Origin: Burkholderia sp. HI2500
GTDB lineage: Bacteria; Pseudomonadota; Gammaproteobacteria; Burkholderiales; Burkholderiaceae
Assembly (NCBI RefSeq): GCF_002223055.1
Contig: NZ_NKFL01000006.1
Coordinates: 1,984,001 to 2,048,000 of the forward strand
Direction: 5' to 3'
Length of the DNA: 64,000 bases
Shown: positions 9,377-18,044 of the stretch, piece after piece
Numbering within the stretch: the first letter of the stretch is position 1
Layout of the letters: each line of letters opens with the position of its first letter
Position numbers and translations under genes: made by a program
The notes under the pieces: model-generated
The model's database searches: none
What the model saw: the letters and a program-made list of their open reading frames with translations, nothing else
What the model was told of the DNA's origin: nothing

Positions 9377-9963
9377 TTCTGACTCCTGTACTGAGTTGGT
9401 GGTGGTCAGCGGGTCGTATGGGTTGCCGCCCATGCGGCCCGCGCTTCTTTGATGCCTTGGGTTTCCCCTTCTTTCTCCCCTCTTCGCTGCGTCTTGTTGG
9501 GCAAGACGGCTTTCGTTCGGCCATCGGGGCGGAGGGGGCCGCATTCAGCTTCCGATGGCGAGAAGCAAGGCTTCATAACCAGTGTAGTCGGGCTGGCATC
9601 TCAGAAATGGGGGATCGAGGGGATTGGCCGTTAGGTATAGGGAGGTGTGCGCCCGGCCTGACGCTCTAGGTCAGTGACTTGGAGACTTTGTACGTACGCA
9701 AGAGACTTTTGACAGACTGCCAGTATTAACCGCTGCCGATACTTTATCTTGAGGCTCCCTCGTTCCCGATTCGCCGCTGGGTGTCCAGCACCCATCTCTG
9801 GATCTCGCCCTTGAAGCTTATGGACGAAAAATAGCTCGTGCGTTCCGAGACCAGCATATGTACTATGATAACAGTATCGCGCCCGTATGATCTTTGATCC
9901 GCATTAAATCAATCGGGATAGCAAATCTGTGGCACCAATTTAATAAATAATGAGGAGACGCAC
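9377..9963. other. 587-bp divergent intergenic region with abrupt base-composition change
   Basis: The region separates the divergent SymE-like and deaminase genes. GC-rich sequence gives way to AT-rich sequence at about 9670-9870, which I take as the left edge of the accessory block. It contains a direct repeat of GAGACTTT near 9682 and 9702 and a 37-codon minus-strand ORF (9744-9857) without an RBS. For Vibrio AvcD a controlling noncoding RNA (AvcI) is described next to the gene; this is where an equivalent would sit, but I cannot identify one by eye. Confidence 0.4.
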
Positions 9964-11652
9964 ATGACCGAGCCAATGGGACCAAAGCAGAACACGAACT
10001 ATCTAAAATCAGCGGTGGCTCAAATATATGGCGACGACGATGATTTCATTGTAATCGGCTTGACTGGCAGAACGGGGAGCGGCTGCAGCACAGTTGCCAA
10101 AATATTTCAATCCAGAAAAGAAGAAATCCGCCACAACCTATTTTTTGGAAATGACCCCCACACCAACGAACAACGAAAAGAACGGATTTTACAAAGACAT
10201 TTCGAAGCCACTTGGACACCGTTTTTGCTTCTGCAAGTTAGAGCCATAATTACCACCTTCCTTTTGGATCAGGAGGGAAGCTTTTGGGCTGATAAATTTT
10301 CGGATCTTTTTGAGTCTGATGCCAAGCGAATGGCTTTTGCAGATCTTCTTGATGAACTTCGGGTGCCCTACACCGCAATAAGAGATAACGACAAATCCAC
10401 AGACCCCATCGAATATTATACGCAGTCGCTACCCATAAAGTGCGAGGCACTTCGGGAAATTTTAGGAGAAAGTTCTTTTGTAAAATTATATCAAATTATT
10501 GGAAAAAACATCCGCCTATCTGGAGATCCTTTTGCAAAAACAATGAAGGATGGTGCTTTTTTTGCCTTGGCCGAACGGATCAATTTCGTTATTAAATTGA
10601 TTCATGACGCCCGCAAAAACAAAGGAGATCCGACATATATTGTTGTGGATGCAATTCGAAATCCCCTTGAGGCAGTTTTCTTCCAAGACAGATATGCCGC
10701 ATTTTATCTACTCGCCGTCTCCGCCCCTGAAGACGATCGACTAGCACGCCTCCGCGAGTTGAAGTATTCGGAAATTGACATCGAATCGATCGATAAAATC
10801 GAATATACAACACACGATCTAGATGACCTTGATTTTTATTCTGTTCAAGATATTCAATCATGCCTTCAGCGCGCAGATTTATACGTAAGCAATCCAAATG
10901 TTTCGAGCAAGGTTGCTGAATATCAAGATCTAACAAATCAACTCATAAAATTTGTCTCATTAATTAGGAGGCCAGGAATAGTCACCCCCTCAGCAGTGGA
11001 GCGATGTATGCAGATTGCCTACACGGCAAAGCTAAATTCCGGCTGCATTTCTCGCCAAGTTGGCGCTGTGGTCACGGATGCGAACTATTCCCTTAGATCG
11101 ATTGGGTGGAACGATGCACCCTTTGGCCACGTTCCCTGCAATCTTCGAAGCCGCAACGACCTCCTTCAGGGAAACGATAAGATCGCTTACAGTGATTTCG
11201 AGAAAAATGACGAGAAATATCTCGGTCATTTCAAAGAGCGGAGCAAACGGTTCGACATAGTTTCATCAACTGGGCGCAACAATGCTTTCTGCTTCAAATC
11301 AGAATACAACGCTTTCAAGAATGAAAAAAATCAAGTTCACACCCGTTCGTTACATGCTGAAGAAAACGCATTCTTGCAAGTTGCAAAGTATGGACTTGCC
11401 TCAATAGAGGGCGGCCTGCTCTTCACCACCGCTAGCCCATGTGAACTTTGTTCAAAAAAGGCGTATCAGCTTGGCATTAGAAAAATTTACTACGTCGACC
11501 CTTATCCTGGCATCGCATTAGATCACATTCTTAAGGGCGGATCAAACAACCCAGAACTCTTGCTATTTTCAGGTGCAATTGGCCGAGCATTTCATAAACT
11601 CTACTCCCCAATAGTTCCATACAAGGACGAACTGAATGCCGTCACCGCATAA
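9964..11652 (+). CDS. Anti-phage dCTP/dCMP deaminase (AvcD type)
   Basis: This 562-residue two-domain protein has an N-terminal P-loop kinase-like domain (GLTGRTGSGCST, residues 32-43; DAIRNPLEA further on) and a C-terminal zinc deoxycytidylate deaminase domain (HAE at 464-466, PCELC at 492-496; SGCISRQVGAVVTD at the domain start). This architecture is that of the anti-phage dCTP deaminases/AvcD, which deplete dCTP/dCMP during infection. All zinc ligands and the catalytic Glu are present, so it looks active. GAGGAG sits before the ATG. Composition is far more AT-rich than the flanks, indicating transfer. A TTG-started gene follows 99 bases later. Confidence 0.88.
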   Translation: MTEPMGPKQNTNYLKSAVAQIYGDDDDFIVIGLTGRTGSGCSTVAKIFQSRKEEIRHNLFFGNDPHTNEQRKERILQRHFEATWTPFLLLQVRAIITTFLLDQEGSFWADKFSDLFESDAKRMAFADLLDELRVPYTAIRDNDKSTDPIEYYTQSLPIKCEALREILGESSFVKLYQIIGKNIRLSGDPFAKTMKDGAFFALAERINFVIKLIHDARKNKGDPTYIVVDAIRNPLEAVFFQDRYAAFYLLAVSAPEDDRLARLRELKYSEIDIESIDKIEYTTHDLDDLDFYSVQDIQSCLQRADLYVSNPNVSSKVAEYQDLTNQLIKFVSLIRRPGIVTPSAVERCMQIAYTAKLNSGCISRQVGAVVTDANYSLRSIGWNDAPFGHVPCNLRSRNDLLQGNDKIAYSDFEKNDEKYLGHFKERSKRFDIVSSTGRNNAFCFKSEYNAFKNEKNQVHTRSLHAEENAFLQVAKYGLASIEGGLLFTTASPCELCSKKAYQLGIRKIYYVDPYPGIALDHILKGGSNNPELLLFSGAIGRAFHKLYSPIVPYKDELNAVTA

Positions 11653-11751
11653 CCAACCGAACTAATTAATAACGAACTACACAGCAATATTTAGATATTT
11701 TAAATCTTAACCATGAATCGTATGTGGCGTCCCGCGAAATGAGGATCCGGC

Positions 11752-12960
11752 TTGGAAATCACTGAAATCCAGAAGCACATCAACGTGTTTCTCCAAAATG
11801 ACTGGGTTAAATTTCTGGCTATCCCGGCGGCTTATGGAATCTACCTATTTGGAAAATATTTGATTGAGCGGAAGATAGAAGGAAAACCGGAAACGGAAAA
11901 TATTACACAGCTAAATCAGCTTGCCGACCTCAAAGAAAAACTCGACAAGAGCGGAACCACTCTTGAGGAACTTCAGAACTTCCGCGCTAAAGCTCTCGGC
12001 AGAACAGCCAGTGTTGCCGTCGTCACCGCGCAGCAATATACGGAAGCCGCCTCACAATTGGTTGGAGATGCCGAAAATGCGGAGCATGACCCAGATTGGG
12101 ATAACGCATTAACGCAAACAGACATGAATATTCTGTCGATGAAAAAGGCATCGCAGGCAGATGACGAGTTGACAGCGATAGTCACTAGCAAGATGCGAGA
12201 ATTCGACGAAGAGGATCGTCTATTGCTTCAGCAGTCGCAATCGGCCTGGGATGCATACCGGGAAACAGAAACAAAGCGAGCGTCTCGGATTTGGGAAGGC
12301 GGGACAATCAGACCACTCATGGTCAATCTCCGATACGAAGCGATTACACGTGAGCGAATAGCCAGCTTATCAGCAGAAGGAAGAATGGAGAACACTGATG
12401 ACTTGGTAGTTGAGCATGTGAGAACCCCAAGGAATCTTCTGCAACACATAGAGCCGGGTGTACCGAAACAGCGCGTTTACGACACCCTTGGCACACCAAG
12501 TTTTGTCTCTGCCAATTTCATCTATTACCGCTATGAGGAAACTCAGGTTGAAATTTCCTTTAACGACAACGACGCCGTCAATCACGTCATTGTCGCCTTG
12601 ATCCAAGGTCAGGTCTATTTTGGATCATCCCCAGGATTTGTCACTGACATTCCTCTCGGAAAATTGACATTGGCAGATGTTCTTGAGTACGACGATCAAT
12701 TGATGATTGAATTCCGCAGCAGTTTGAGGACGCAAGAGATTTACGTGCGCGGTCGGATCGGACCTGCTGGAGCGTGGACATACTTTTGCTTCGGAGCGCT
12801 CTCGGTGTTTAGCGGAGCGGGTTGTCTTCAGGACACTCAATTCGAATGGGACAGAGAAGCCAACTGTCTGCTCACCGACCCCAAGGATGTACTGATCAAT
12901 TGGATGGCACTACCCGGACCGTCACTTGAAGCTCCCAATTTTTCCTGGTTCATTAAATAA
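11752..12960 (+). CDS. Membrane-anchored LprI-like / ETEC_3214-like protein of unknown function
   Basis: This 402-residue protein starts at TTG with GAGGAT eight bases upstream. Layout: one membrane helix near residues 18-32 (WVKFLAIPAAYGIYLFG), a charged coiled-coil-prone stretch (45-75), a segment like the LprI N-terminal domain (SAWDAYRETETKRASRIWEGG), and a C-terminal part with a BamE/ETEC_3214-like pattern (IEPGVPKQRVYDTLGTPSFV, then YRYEETQVEISF). LprI-like domains normally act outside the cytoplasm; topology here is uncertain. It lies 99 bases behind the deaminase on the same strand with similar composition, so it may be a partner. Domain names are by-eye and tentative. Confidence 0.6.
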   Translation: MEITEIQKHINVFLQNDWVKFLAIPAAYGIYLFGKYLIERKIEGKPETENITQLNQLADLKEKLDKSGTTLEELQNFRAKALGRTASVAVVTAQQYTEAASQLVGDAENAEHDPDWDNALTQTDMNILSMKKASQADDELTAIVTSKMREFDEEDRLLLQQSQSAWDAYRETETKRASRIWEGGTIRPLMVNLRYEAITRERIASLSAEGRMENTDDLVVEHVRTPRNLLQHIEPGVPKQRVYDTLGTPSFVSANFIYYRYEETQVEISFNDNDAVNHVIVALIQGQVYFGSSPGFVTDIPLGKLTLADVLEYDDQLMIEFRSSLRTQEIYVRGRIGPAGAWTYFCFGALSVFSGAGCLQDTQFEWDREANCLLTDPKDVLINWMALPGPSLEAPNFSWFIK

Positions 12961-12990
12961 GTTTTCAGAGGTGGAGGTTCCCCGTCTTCT

Positions 12991-13017
12991 GAACCTGTCC
13001 GCATTTTTGTGGGCGAG
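12991..13017 (+). repeat. Left terminal inverted repeat of the IS256-family element
   Basis: Begins GAACCTGTCCGC and contains TTTTGTGGGC. It pairs imperfectly with the complement of 14339-14365. Confidence 0.75.
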
Positions 13018-13033
13018 GCGGTTGAACCGCACG

Positions 13034-14315
13034 TTATCCTCGCGCCTGCATAAATCTCTCTCCGAACAGGATAGCAAACTGATTCATCGCTGATTTCCAG
13101 TCGAAGGCGGACCGCACGGTCTTGGCCAGCAGGTTGCGCAACGCCAGCCAGAGCAGCTTGATCGCCGCCTCGTCATTCGGGAAGTGGCCGCGCGTCTTGA
13201 TGATCTTGCGCAACTGCATGTTCAGACTTTCTATGGCGTTTGTCGTGTATACAACCCGTCGAATTTCCGGCGGGAACACATAGAACGGTCCGACGTGCTC
13301 CCATGCCCGCTGCCACGATTGCACGATGGTCGGGTATTTCTGGCCCCGAGGGCCGTCAGCGAAGTCCTGTAACGCCTGCCTTGCCGCCTCTTCGCTAGCG
13401 GCCGCGTAGATCGGACGCAACGCCGCGGCCAGTACCGTGCGGTCCCTGTAGCTGGCGTACTCCAGACTGTTGCGGATCAGATGCACGATGCAGGTCTGAA
13501 CGGTGGTCCGTGGATAGGCTGCGCTGATAGCCTCGGTCAGCCCCTTCAAGCCGTCCACCACGACAATCAGGATGTCCTGGCAGCCGCGCGTCTTCAGTTC
13601 GTTGAACACCTTGAGCCAGAACTTGGCGCCCTCGGTCTGCTCGATCCACAGGCGCAGCACATCGCGCTGGCCGTCGGCCTGGATACCCAGCGCCAGATAG
13701 ACGGCCTTGTTGCTGACCACGCCATCGTCGCGGATCTTGACCCGCAGCGCATCGAAGAACTCCGCCGCATACATCGTCTCGAGCGGGCGGCTCTGCCAGC
13801 TCAGCGCTTCGGCCATCACCTCGTCGGTGACCGAGCTGATGAAGTCGGGCGATACCTCGGTGCCATAGTGCTCGGCCAGAAATCCCTGAATCTCGCGCAC
13901 GCTCATGCCGCGGGCGTACATCGCGATGATGCGTTCGTCGAAGCCGGTGAAACGGCGTTCGTGCTTGGGAATCAGGATCGGCTCGAAGCTGCCGTCACGG
14001 TCACGAGGCACGTCGACCCGGATTGGGCCACGATCGGTGATGATCGTCTTGCCGCTGGCGCCGTTGCGTTCGTTGGCCTGACCGGGCGGCTTGGGCTGGC
14101 CCAGCGGGTAGCCCAGATGCAGATTCATCTCGGCGCCCATCGCACCGTTCGATGACCGCTTTGTTGAACGCCAGCATCAGGTCCTGCACCTCGGCCGGCG
14201 TCATCGGCCCCTTGACCAACTGGTCCAGCAGTTCCTTGGGCAGTTCAGGCAGCGGCCCTCGGGCCGCTGCCTGATGCGCTACAGTTTGTCTTTTCTATTT
14301 CATCGGCATATCCAT
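13034..14315 (-). pseudogene. IS256-family (mutator-type) transposase, nonsense and frameshift mutated
   Basis: The main frame (13034-14140) carries the DDE core: Asp in FFDALRVKIRDDG, Asp in VVVDGLKGL and Glu in TTNAIESLNMQLRK. The N-terminal part (PELPKELLDQLVKGPMTPAEVQDLM) is in another frame, because one extra A at about 14144 splits ...VIER from MGAEMNL.... Upstream, the start MDMPMK is followed directly by TAG (14295-14297) where the family has Lys. Both lesions should prevent a full-length transposase, though the internal 368-codon ORF retains all three catalytic residues. Confidence 0.85.
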
Positions 14316-14338
14316 GGCCTTTACACCTCATGATATGC

Positions 14339-14365
14339 CCTGCCCACAAAATCACGGATAGGTCC
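14339..14365 (-). repeat. Right terminal inverted repeat of the IS256-family element
   Basis: On the minus strand it begins GGACCTATCCG and contains TTTTGTGGGC, matching the left repeat at about 20 of 27 positions. Confidence 0.75.
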
Positions 14366-14815
14366 GCGAATAGCAATACAACAACTTGCGTGGCACATGC
14401 CCTTACTCTAGCCACCTTCGACACAATAAACCGGCTGCGGCCCGGCTGCATTAAAACGAGGCTATGGTCGAAGATATCCTCAATTCGCATTGATTGTTTA
14501 TCCTATCCTCGTTCGCCGATCACTTCAGACGTCACATACCAATTGCTACAAGAGATTCTCGCCAAAACGTCCAATGGGAGTTTTCCCACTACAGAAACCT
14601 TCCTTGGCAGTTCACCTCACGATTGCGTAAGACGTCATCAATATGACTATCGATGGATCGCACTAGACATAAAGCGCCCACCACGTCATTGTGATACATA
14701 GCAACCGAAACATTCGAAATAACTCACCGAAAGAAACACTTGACACGTATATCTGCGCAAGTGTTACTTTCGACAAACCGGAGTCATTGACATTGCGGCA
14801 TCGACTCATACGCGA
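14366..14815. other. 450-bp AT-rich stretch without a recognisable gene
   Basis: It lies between the IS end and the DUF4435 gene stop. A plus-strand frame stays open over much of it (to 14701) but starts inside the IS and shows no recognisable motif. The only strong structure is the inverted repeat at 14728-14772. Confidence 0.5.
14728..14772. repeat. 15-bp inverted repeat downstream of the PARIS-like pair
   Basis: The arms 14728-14742 and 14758-14772 (CGAAAGAAACACTTG / CAAGTGTTACTTTCG) are complementary at 14 of 15 positions with a 15-base loop. It lies 43 bases after the DUF4435 gene stop. No T-run follows on either strand, so it may be a factor-dependent terminator or a protein site. Confidence 0.5.
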
Positions 14816-15784
14816 TCAGCCGTTCTGAAGCCGTTGCGGCACCGAAATCCGAATGCCAAAATCCCGAGCTTGTTGCGTGATTTCGCTCCAGCACTCGTCA
14901 ATTATTGTTGAGAAAGAATCATCAGGAACACGGGAAATATATGACAGGTAACGCTGAAGCACTGACAAATCCAAGAGTGCGGTCCCAAGTCTTCGGTCGA
15001 AATAATCCGTCACGAGATATAGAAGATGCTTTCCACTCAAATGATCTACTGGCGTGTTTTCAACAGCAAGGACGTGCCCTTCAGGCACTTCAAATGCCTT
15101 TTGAAGATTCTCATCGAGAATCTCTGGAATCAAAAGATGAGTGTGACTTTCCTCGCAAGCCGCAAGGAAGCGTTCCTTGTAGTTCTGCACCCAATCTGCG
15201 GAAAGCCCACCCAACTCCTCATCCACCAACTCACTTGGTGAAACTTTCGTCGTGTCAATCGGAACATTTTCTCGCCGCGCGACTATGAAATAGCGGGTCA
15301 ACTCCGCATAATTATCGAGCAAGCGATCGTAGAATTCATCATAGTCCGCCACCTTCTCTTCTGCGTCAGCATGTCTCGCAGGCTCGTCCATTCTCTCAAT
15401 TGCGACATCCAAAATCGCATCCCTATCAATTAGATAATTCTCAAAGCAGTGTTTTTTAAAATTAACCAACCCCACCAAATCAACCACCGGCCCAAGCTGG
15501 CCAAGAAGATCCCGAAAATCAAGATCTATAATTCCAATTCTAGGCTTCCCGAAGGCATTTTCACTTCGTAATTTTTTTATAACTTCCGAACAACCATTTA
15601 AACACAAAACCATTGGCCTGCGAATTTCAGGAAACAACCTCTTGACAAATCGATCATACAAAGACTCTTGGCCGGCATCCTCGAAATAAAACAAGACATC
15701 CGAATTCGGCGCCAACATCAAATCCCTTACAAACAGCGCGTCTTCCCCGTAAATTACGCCCCCGCGATCTTTTTTTCGGTTCAC
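14816..15784 (-). CDS. ariB: DUF4435 TOPRIM-like protein, probable PARIS effector AriB
   Basis: This 322-residue protein has the DUF4435/TOPRIM-like acidic elements: an N-terminal strand ending in Glu (VLFYFEDAGQESLYDRF, Glu35) and a DxD-type strand (RIGIIDLDFRDLL, Asp87, Asp89), followed by KHCFENYLIDRDAI, a typical ExYL element. In PARIS, AriB is the toxin released by AriA when a phage anti-restriction protein is sensed. Its ATG overlaps the ariA stop by four bases, so the two are translationally coupled. The AT-rich composition matches the island. The system assignment rests on architecture and order, not on a search. Confidence 0.75.
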   Translation of the reverse strand: MNRKKDRGGVIYGEDALFVRDLMLAPNSDVLFYFEDAGQESLYDRFVKRLFPEIRRPMVLCLNGCSEVIKKLRSENAFGKPRIGIIDLDFRDLLGQLGPVVDLVGLVNFKKHCFENYLIDRDAILDVAIERMDEPARHADAEEKVADYDEFYDRLLDNYAELTRYFIVARRENVPIDTTKVSPSELVDEELGGLSADWVQNYKERFLAACEESHTHLLIPEILDENLQKAFEVPEGHVLAVENTPVDHLSGKHLLYLVTDYFDRRLGTALLDLSVLQRYLSYISRVPDDSFSTIIDECWSEITQQARDFGIRISVPQRLQNG

Positions 15785-17199
15785 AGGACGCCCTCCCCAC
15801 CTTCATCATCATGGTAAGCCGGATTAAGAATCACCAATTTGTCTGGCGCATAGCCGACAATCTCCGGCGTATGCGTCGCCAAAACAATCTGGGATTCTTC
15901 AGGCTTAACTGCATTTAGACCTTCCAAAAGCCTACGTTGCCAGGTCAAATGCAAAGACAACTCCGGCTCATCGATTATATAGATGCCAGGAGATTTTGTT
16001 ATAAAACAAAGATACGTGATAACAATGAGAATTTGCCGCTCACCAGATGAAAGAGCGCTCAGAGAACGAAGCCTATCACCATCCCGATTATAATCATCCC
16101 TCTTCCAATACCTCTTATTAACCAAAGAAAATCCAAGCACATTCGTTTTCTCATCGAACTCAAGCCTCTTTCCGCACTCCAGAAAGAACGAATTTAATGT
16201 TTTTATATATTTATCAATTTTAGCATAAGCCGATTTTGTATCCTTTTGCTCAATCTCAAATATCTTCAAAAGCTTAGCAATTCTACTTTGCCGACTCTTC
16301 AAAACCCCCTCGATTGCCTGCAAACTTTTCTCCGACCTCTCATCTCGCACGATCTTTAAAAGAGCCCTTGAGTCCTTGAAGTATCTCTCAACTTCCAGCA
16401 GAAGAGATTCGTCCTTTGGCATCGCAGAGGATCTCTTTACCTCTCTCTCGAGTTGATTTATATTCCTCTCAAATCTCTCAACAGTAAATTCACCAGGAAC
16501 TGGCTGAAACAGATCATCAGAAAACGAAAGCGAAAAGGAACTCTGATAAGCCTTCGTACGAATTTTCTCCAGATTATTCTTATATTCGGTATAGTGTTGC
16601 GTGGTTACTCGCAACACTACATCGAGCGGATCCTCCGCCTTGAGACCCCTCAATGCGGCAGCAGCCCTAACACCCGATTCTTCAATGGAAATATTTCCCG
16701 ATGCATCAGATGCAGCCAAGGTCCGATCGACGCGAAGAAAGGTCAAGGAGATAGATTCAAAAATCCCTCTAATTGCGGATTCGTCATTTGCAAAATCTAC
16801 GAATAATGAATTTTGAAGCCAAGCAGCCTCCTGAATTCCGAATGATTTATAGATCCAAGGAACACTACTCGAATTTAAATCCGATTTGATAGGCTTAGGT
16901 ATATTTATTGATTTAAATTCCTGACCGTCTCTGATGACAGAAACCTTAATCGCAGCACTATCAGATTCAAGAGCAACACTATATCGACTTTCCTCATCAA
17001 AAAAACCCAACCGGGCACTTGAAAACTGGGTAGCCAGCAGTCGACCGGTATCAAATCTAACAATATCCGATATCAAAGTTAAAATACTTGTCTTCCCAGA
17101 CCCATTCATCCCCACGATAACCGTAAGATCGTCATAGAAATCCATTTCCGCATCTATTACTCCGTGAAGCCCCACAACAGAAAAAAAATTGATTTTCAT
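15781..17199 (-). CDS. ariA: ABC/AAA15-type ATPase, probable PARIS sensor AriA
   Basis: This 472-residue ATPase has Walker A GMNGSGKTS (30-38), a long central helical/coiled region (about 200-340), an ABC signature LSSGERQ (from about 383), Walker B IYIIDEPEL (Asp410, Glu411) and an H-loop LATHTPE (His443). This is the SMC/Rad50/OLD-like layout of AriA, which forms an assembly that holds AriB. GGATGAAAC precedes the ATG at 17199. First gene of the two-gene defence operon. Other ATPase + DUF4435 pairs outside PARIS exist, so the subtype is not certain. Confidence 0.75.
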   Translation of the reverse strand: MKINFFSVVGLHGVIDAEMDFYDDLTVIVGMNGSGKTSILTLISDIVRFDTGRLLATQFSSARLGFFDEESRYSVALESDSAAIKVSVIRDGQEFKSINIPKPIKSDLNSSSVPWIYKSFGIQEAAWLQNSLFVDFANDESAIRGIFESISLTFLRVDRTLAASDASGNISIEESGVRAAAALRGLKAEDPLDVVLRVTTQHYTEYKNNLEKIRTKAYQSSFSLSFSDDLFQPVPGEFTVERFERNINQLEREVKRSSAMPKDESLLLEVERYFKDSRALLKIVRDERSEKSLQAIEGVLKSRQSRIAKLLKIFEIEQKDTKSAYAKIDKYIKTLNSFFLECGKRLEFDEKTNVLGFSLVNKRYWKRDDYNRDGDRLRSLSALSSGERQILIVITYLCFITKSPGIYIIDEPELSLHLTWQRRLLEGLNAVKPEESQIVLATHTPEIVGYAPDKLVILNPAYHDDEGGEGVL

Positions 17200-17798
17200 G
17201 TTTCATCCAGATATTTAAAAAATCCAACAATCTGCGCACTCACCTCAGCAGAAACTCAGCCGCCACGTACAGAATGTTACCCACCGTCACCACAAACTTG
17301 AGGATAAGTTAATTTCAACAGAACTGCACGCCAATGCACGTAACGCATACGCGCATGCGCCACTATTGCTTGGGCTGCTGAGGCACCCATGTCAGATGCA
17401 CGTATATGACCCGCTCGAGCGGCGCAATACACATACTGACCCAATAGCGTCACACTAGTATCTTTAACCACGTATCTCACGATATGAATCCCAATGCGGT
17501 GATATCTCGAGCAAATACTACCGTTGATCGCGCGGCGCTATACCGTAGCATCTGCTCGAAGAGCCATTTCTAACGGCTATATTTAACCCGTCTATATTCT
17601 GATGAGAATCGCGTCGATGTCTGCGTCGACCACATCACGGTTCATCGACTGCGCAATTGACGCGTAGATGTCACGGAAACATATACAGCCAACTCAAAAA
17701 AGCAGGTAATTGGCAGATTTCGACTTCCGTCGCCTTCATTCTATGCGACATCGCCTCGGGTCGATCGGAGGATTCGAAGGAGATAGTCACGGCTGAAG
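17200..17798. other. About 600 bp of AT-rich intergenic sequence
   Basis: The region lies between the start of the ATPase gene and the island's right edge. I see no convincing ORF (a 67-codon minus frame at 17277-17480 lacks an RBS and any motif), no tRNA-like cloverleaf and no integrase fragment. The ariAB promoter should be at its left end. Confidence 0.5.
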
Positions 17799-18044
17799 AT
17801 GTTGGGAGAGCGGAAAATTGAAGTATCCGGCGACGATCAAGTGATCGAGGTCGACGTCAATCTGGTCTCTCATCGCAGATATGTCAGCGATGCTTTCAAT
17901 GTTTTAGAATATTTAAAAAGTGGTCAAATCCCATCGTACTTTGATATCACAAACAATGCGACTCCGATACAATCGCGAGCTATTGAAAACCTTGTCCATT
18001 ATTGCCCGAACCTCCGATACAATCCGCGAATAGCTCTTCTGTTT
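17799..18044 (+). pseudogene. Truncated hypothetical ORF at the right island border
   Basis: The frame starting at 17799 reads like a protein for about 80 residues (DDQVIEVDVNLVSHRRYVSD, then VLEYLKSGQIPSYFDI) in AT-rich island codons. It then runs into GC-rich DNA that is antisense to the frameshifted gene at 17913-18766, ending at 18365 as low-complexity sequence. I read it as the 5' part of an island gene cut at the junction near 18040. GAAGGAGATAG lies 13-23 bases upstream. Product unrecognised. Confidence 0.3.

Larger units (their letters stand above)
12991..14365 (-). mobile_element. IS256-family insertion sequence, inactivated
   Basis: The transposase remnant is bracketed by imperfect terminal inverted repeats of about 27 bp: left 12991-13017 (starting GAACCTGTCCGC) and right 14339-14365 (inner-to-outer complement starting GGACCTATCCG). 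They share the core TTTTGTGGGC and about 20 of 27 positions. Total length is 1375 bp, usual for IS256 members. I see no matching 8-9 bp target duplication at the ends, so one side may have been rearranged. It separates the deaminase pair from the PARIS-like pair. Confidence 0.85.

Noticed and set aside
9841..9880. LexA-like site near the deaminase promoter (TACTGT...)
   Set aside because: Only one half matches the SOS box; the second half is off register.
14330..14701. 123-codon plus ORF starting inside the IS end
   Set aside because: The start lies in the IS terminal region and the sequence has no recognisable domain; kept only as unexplained sequence.
17277..17480. 67-codon minus ORF upstream of the ATPase gene
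   Set aside because: No RBS, no motif, and poor residue pattern.
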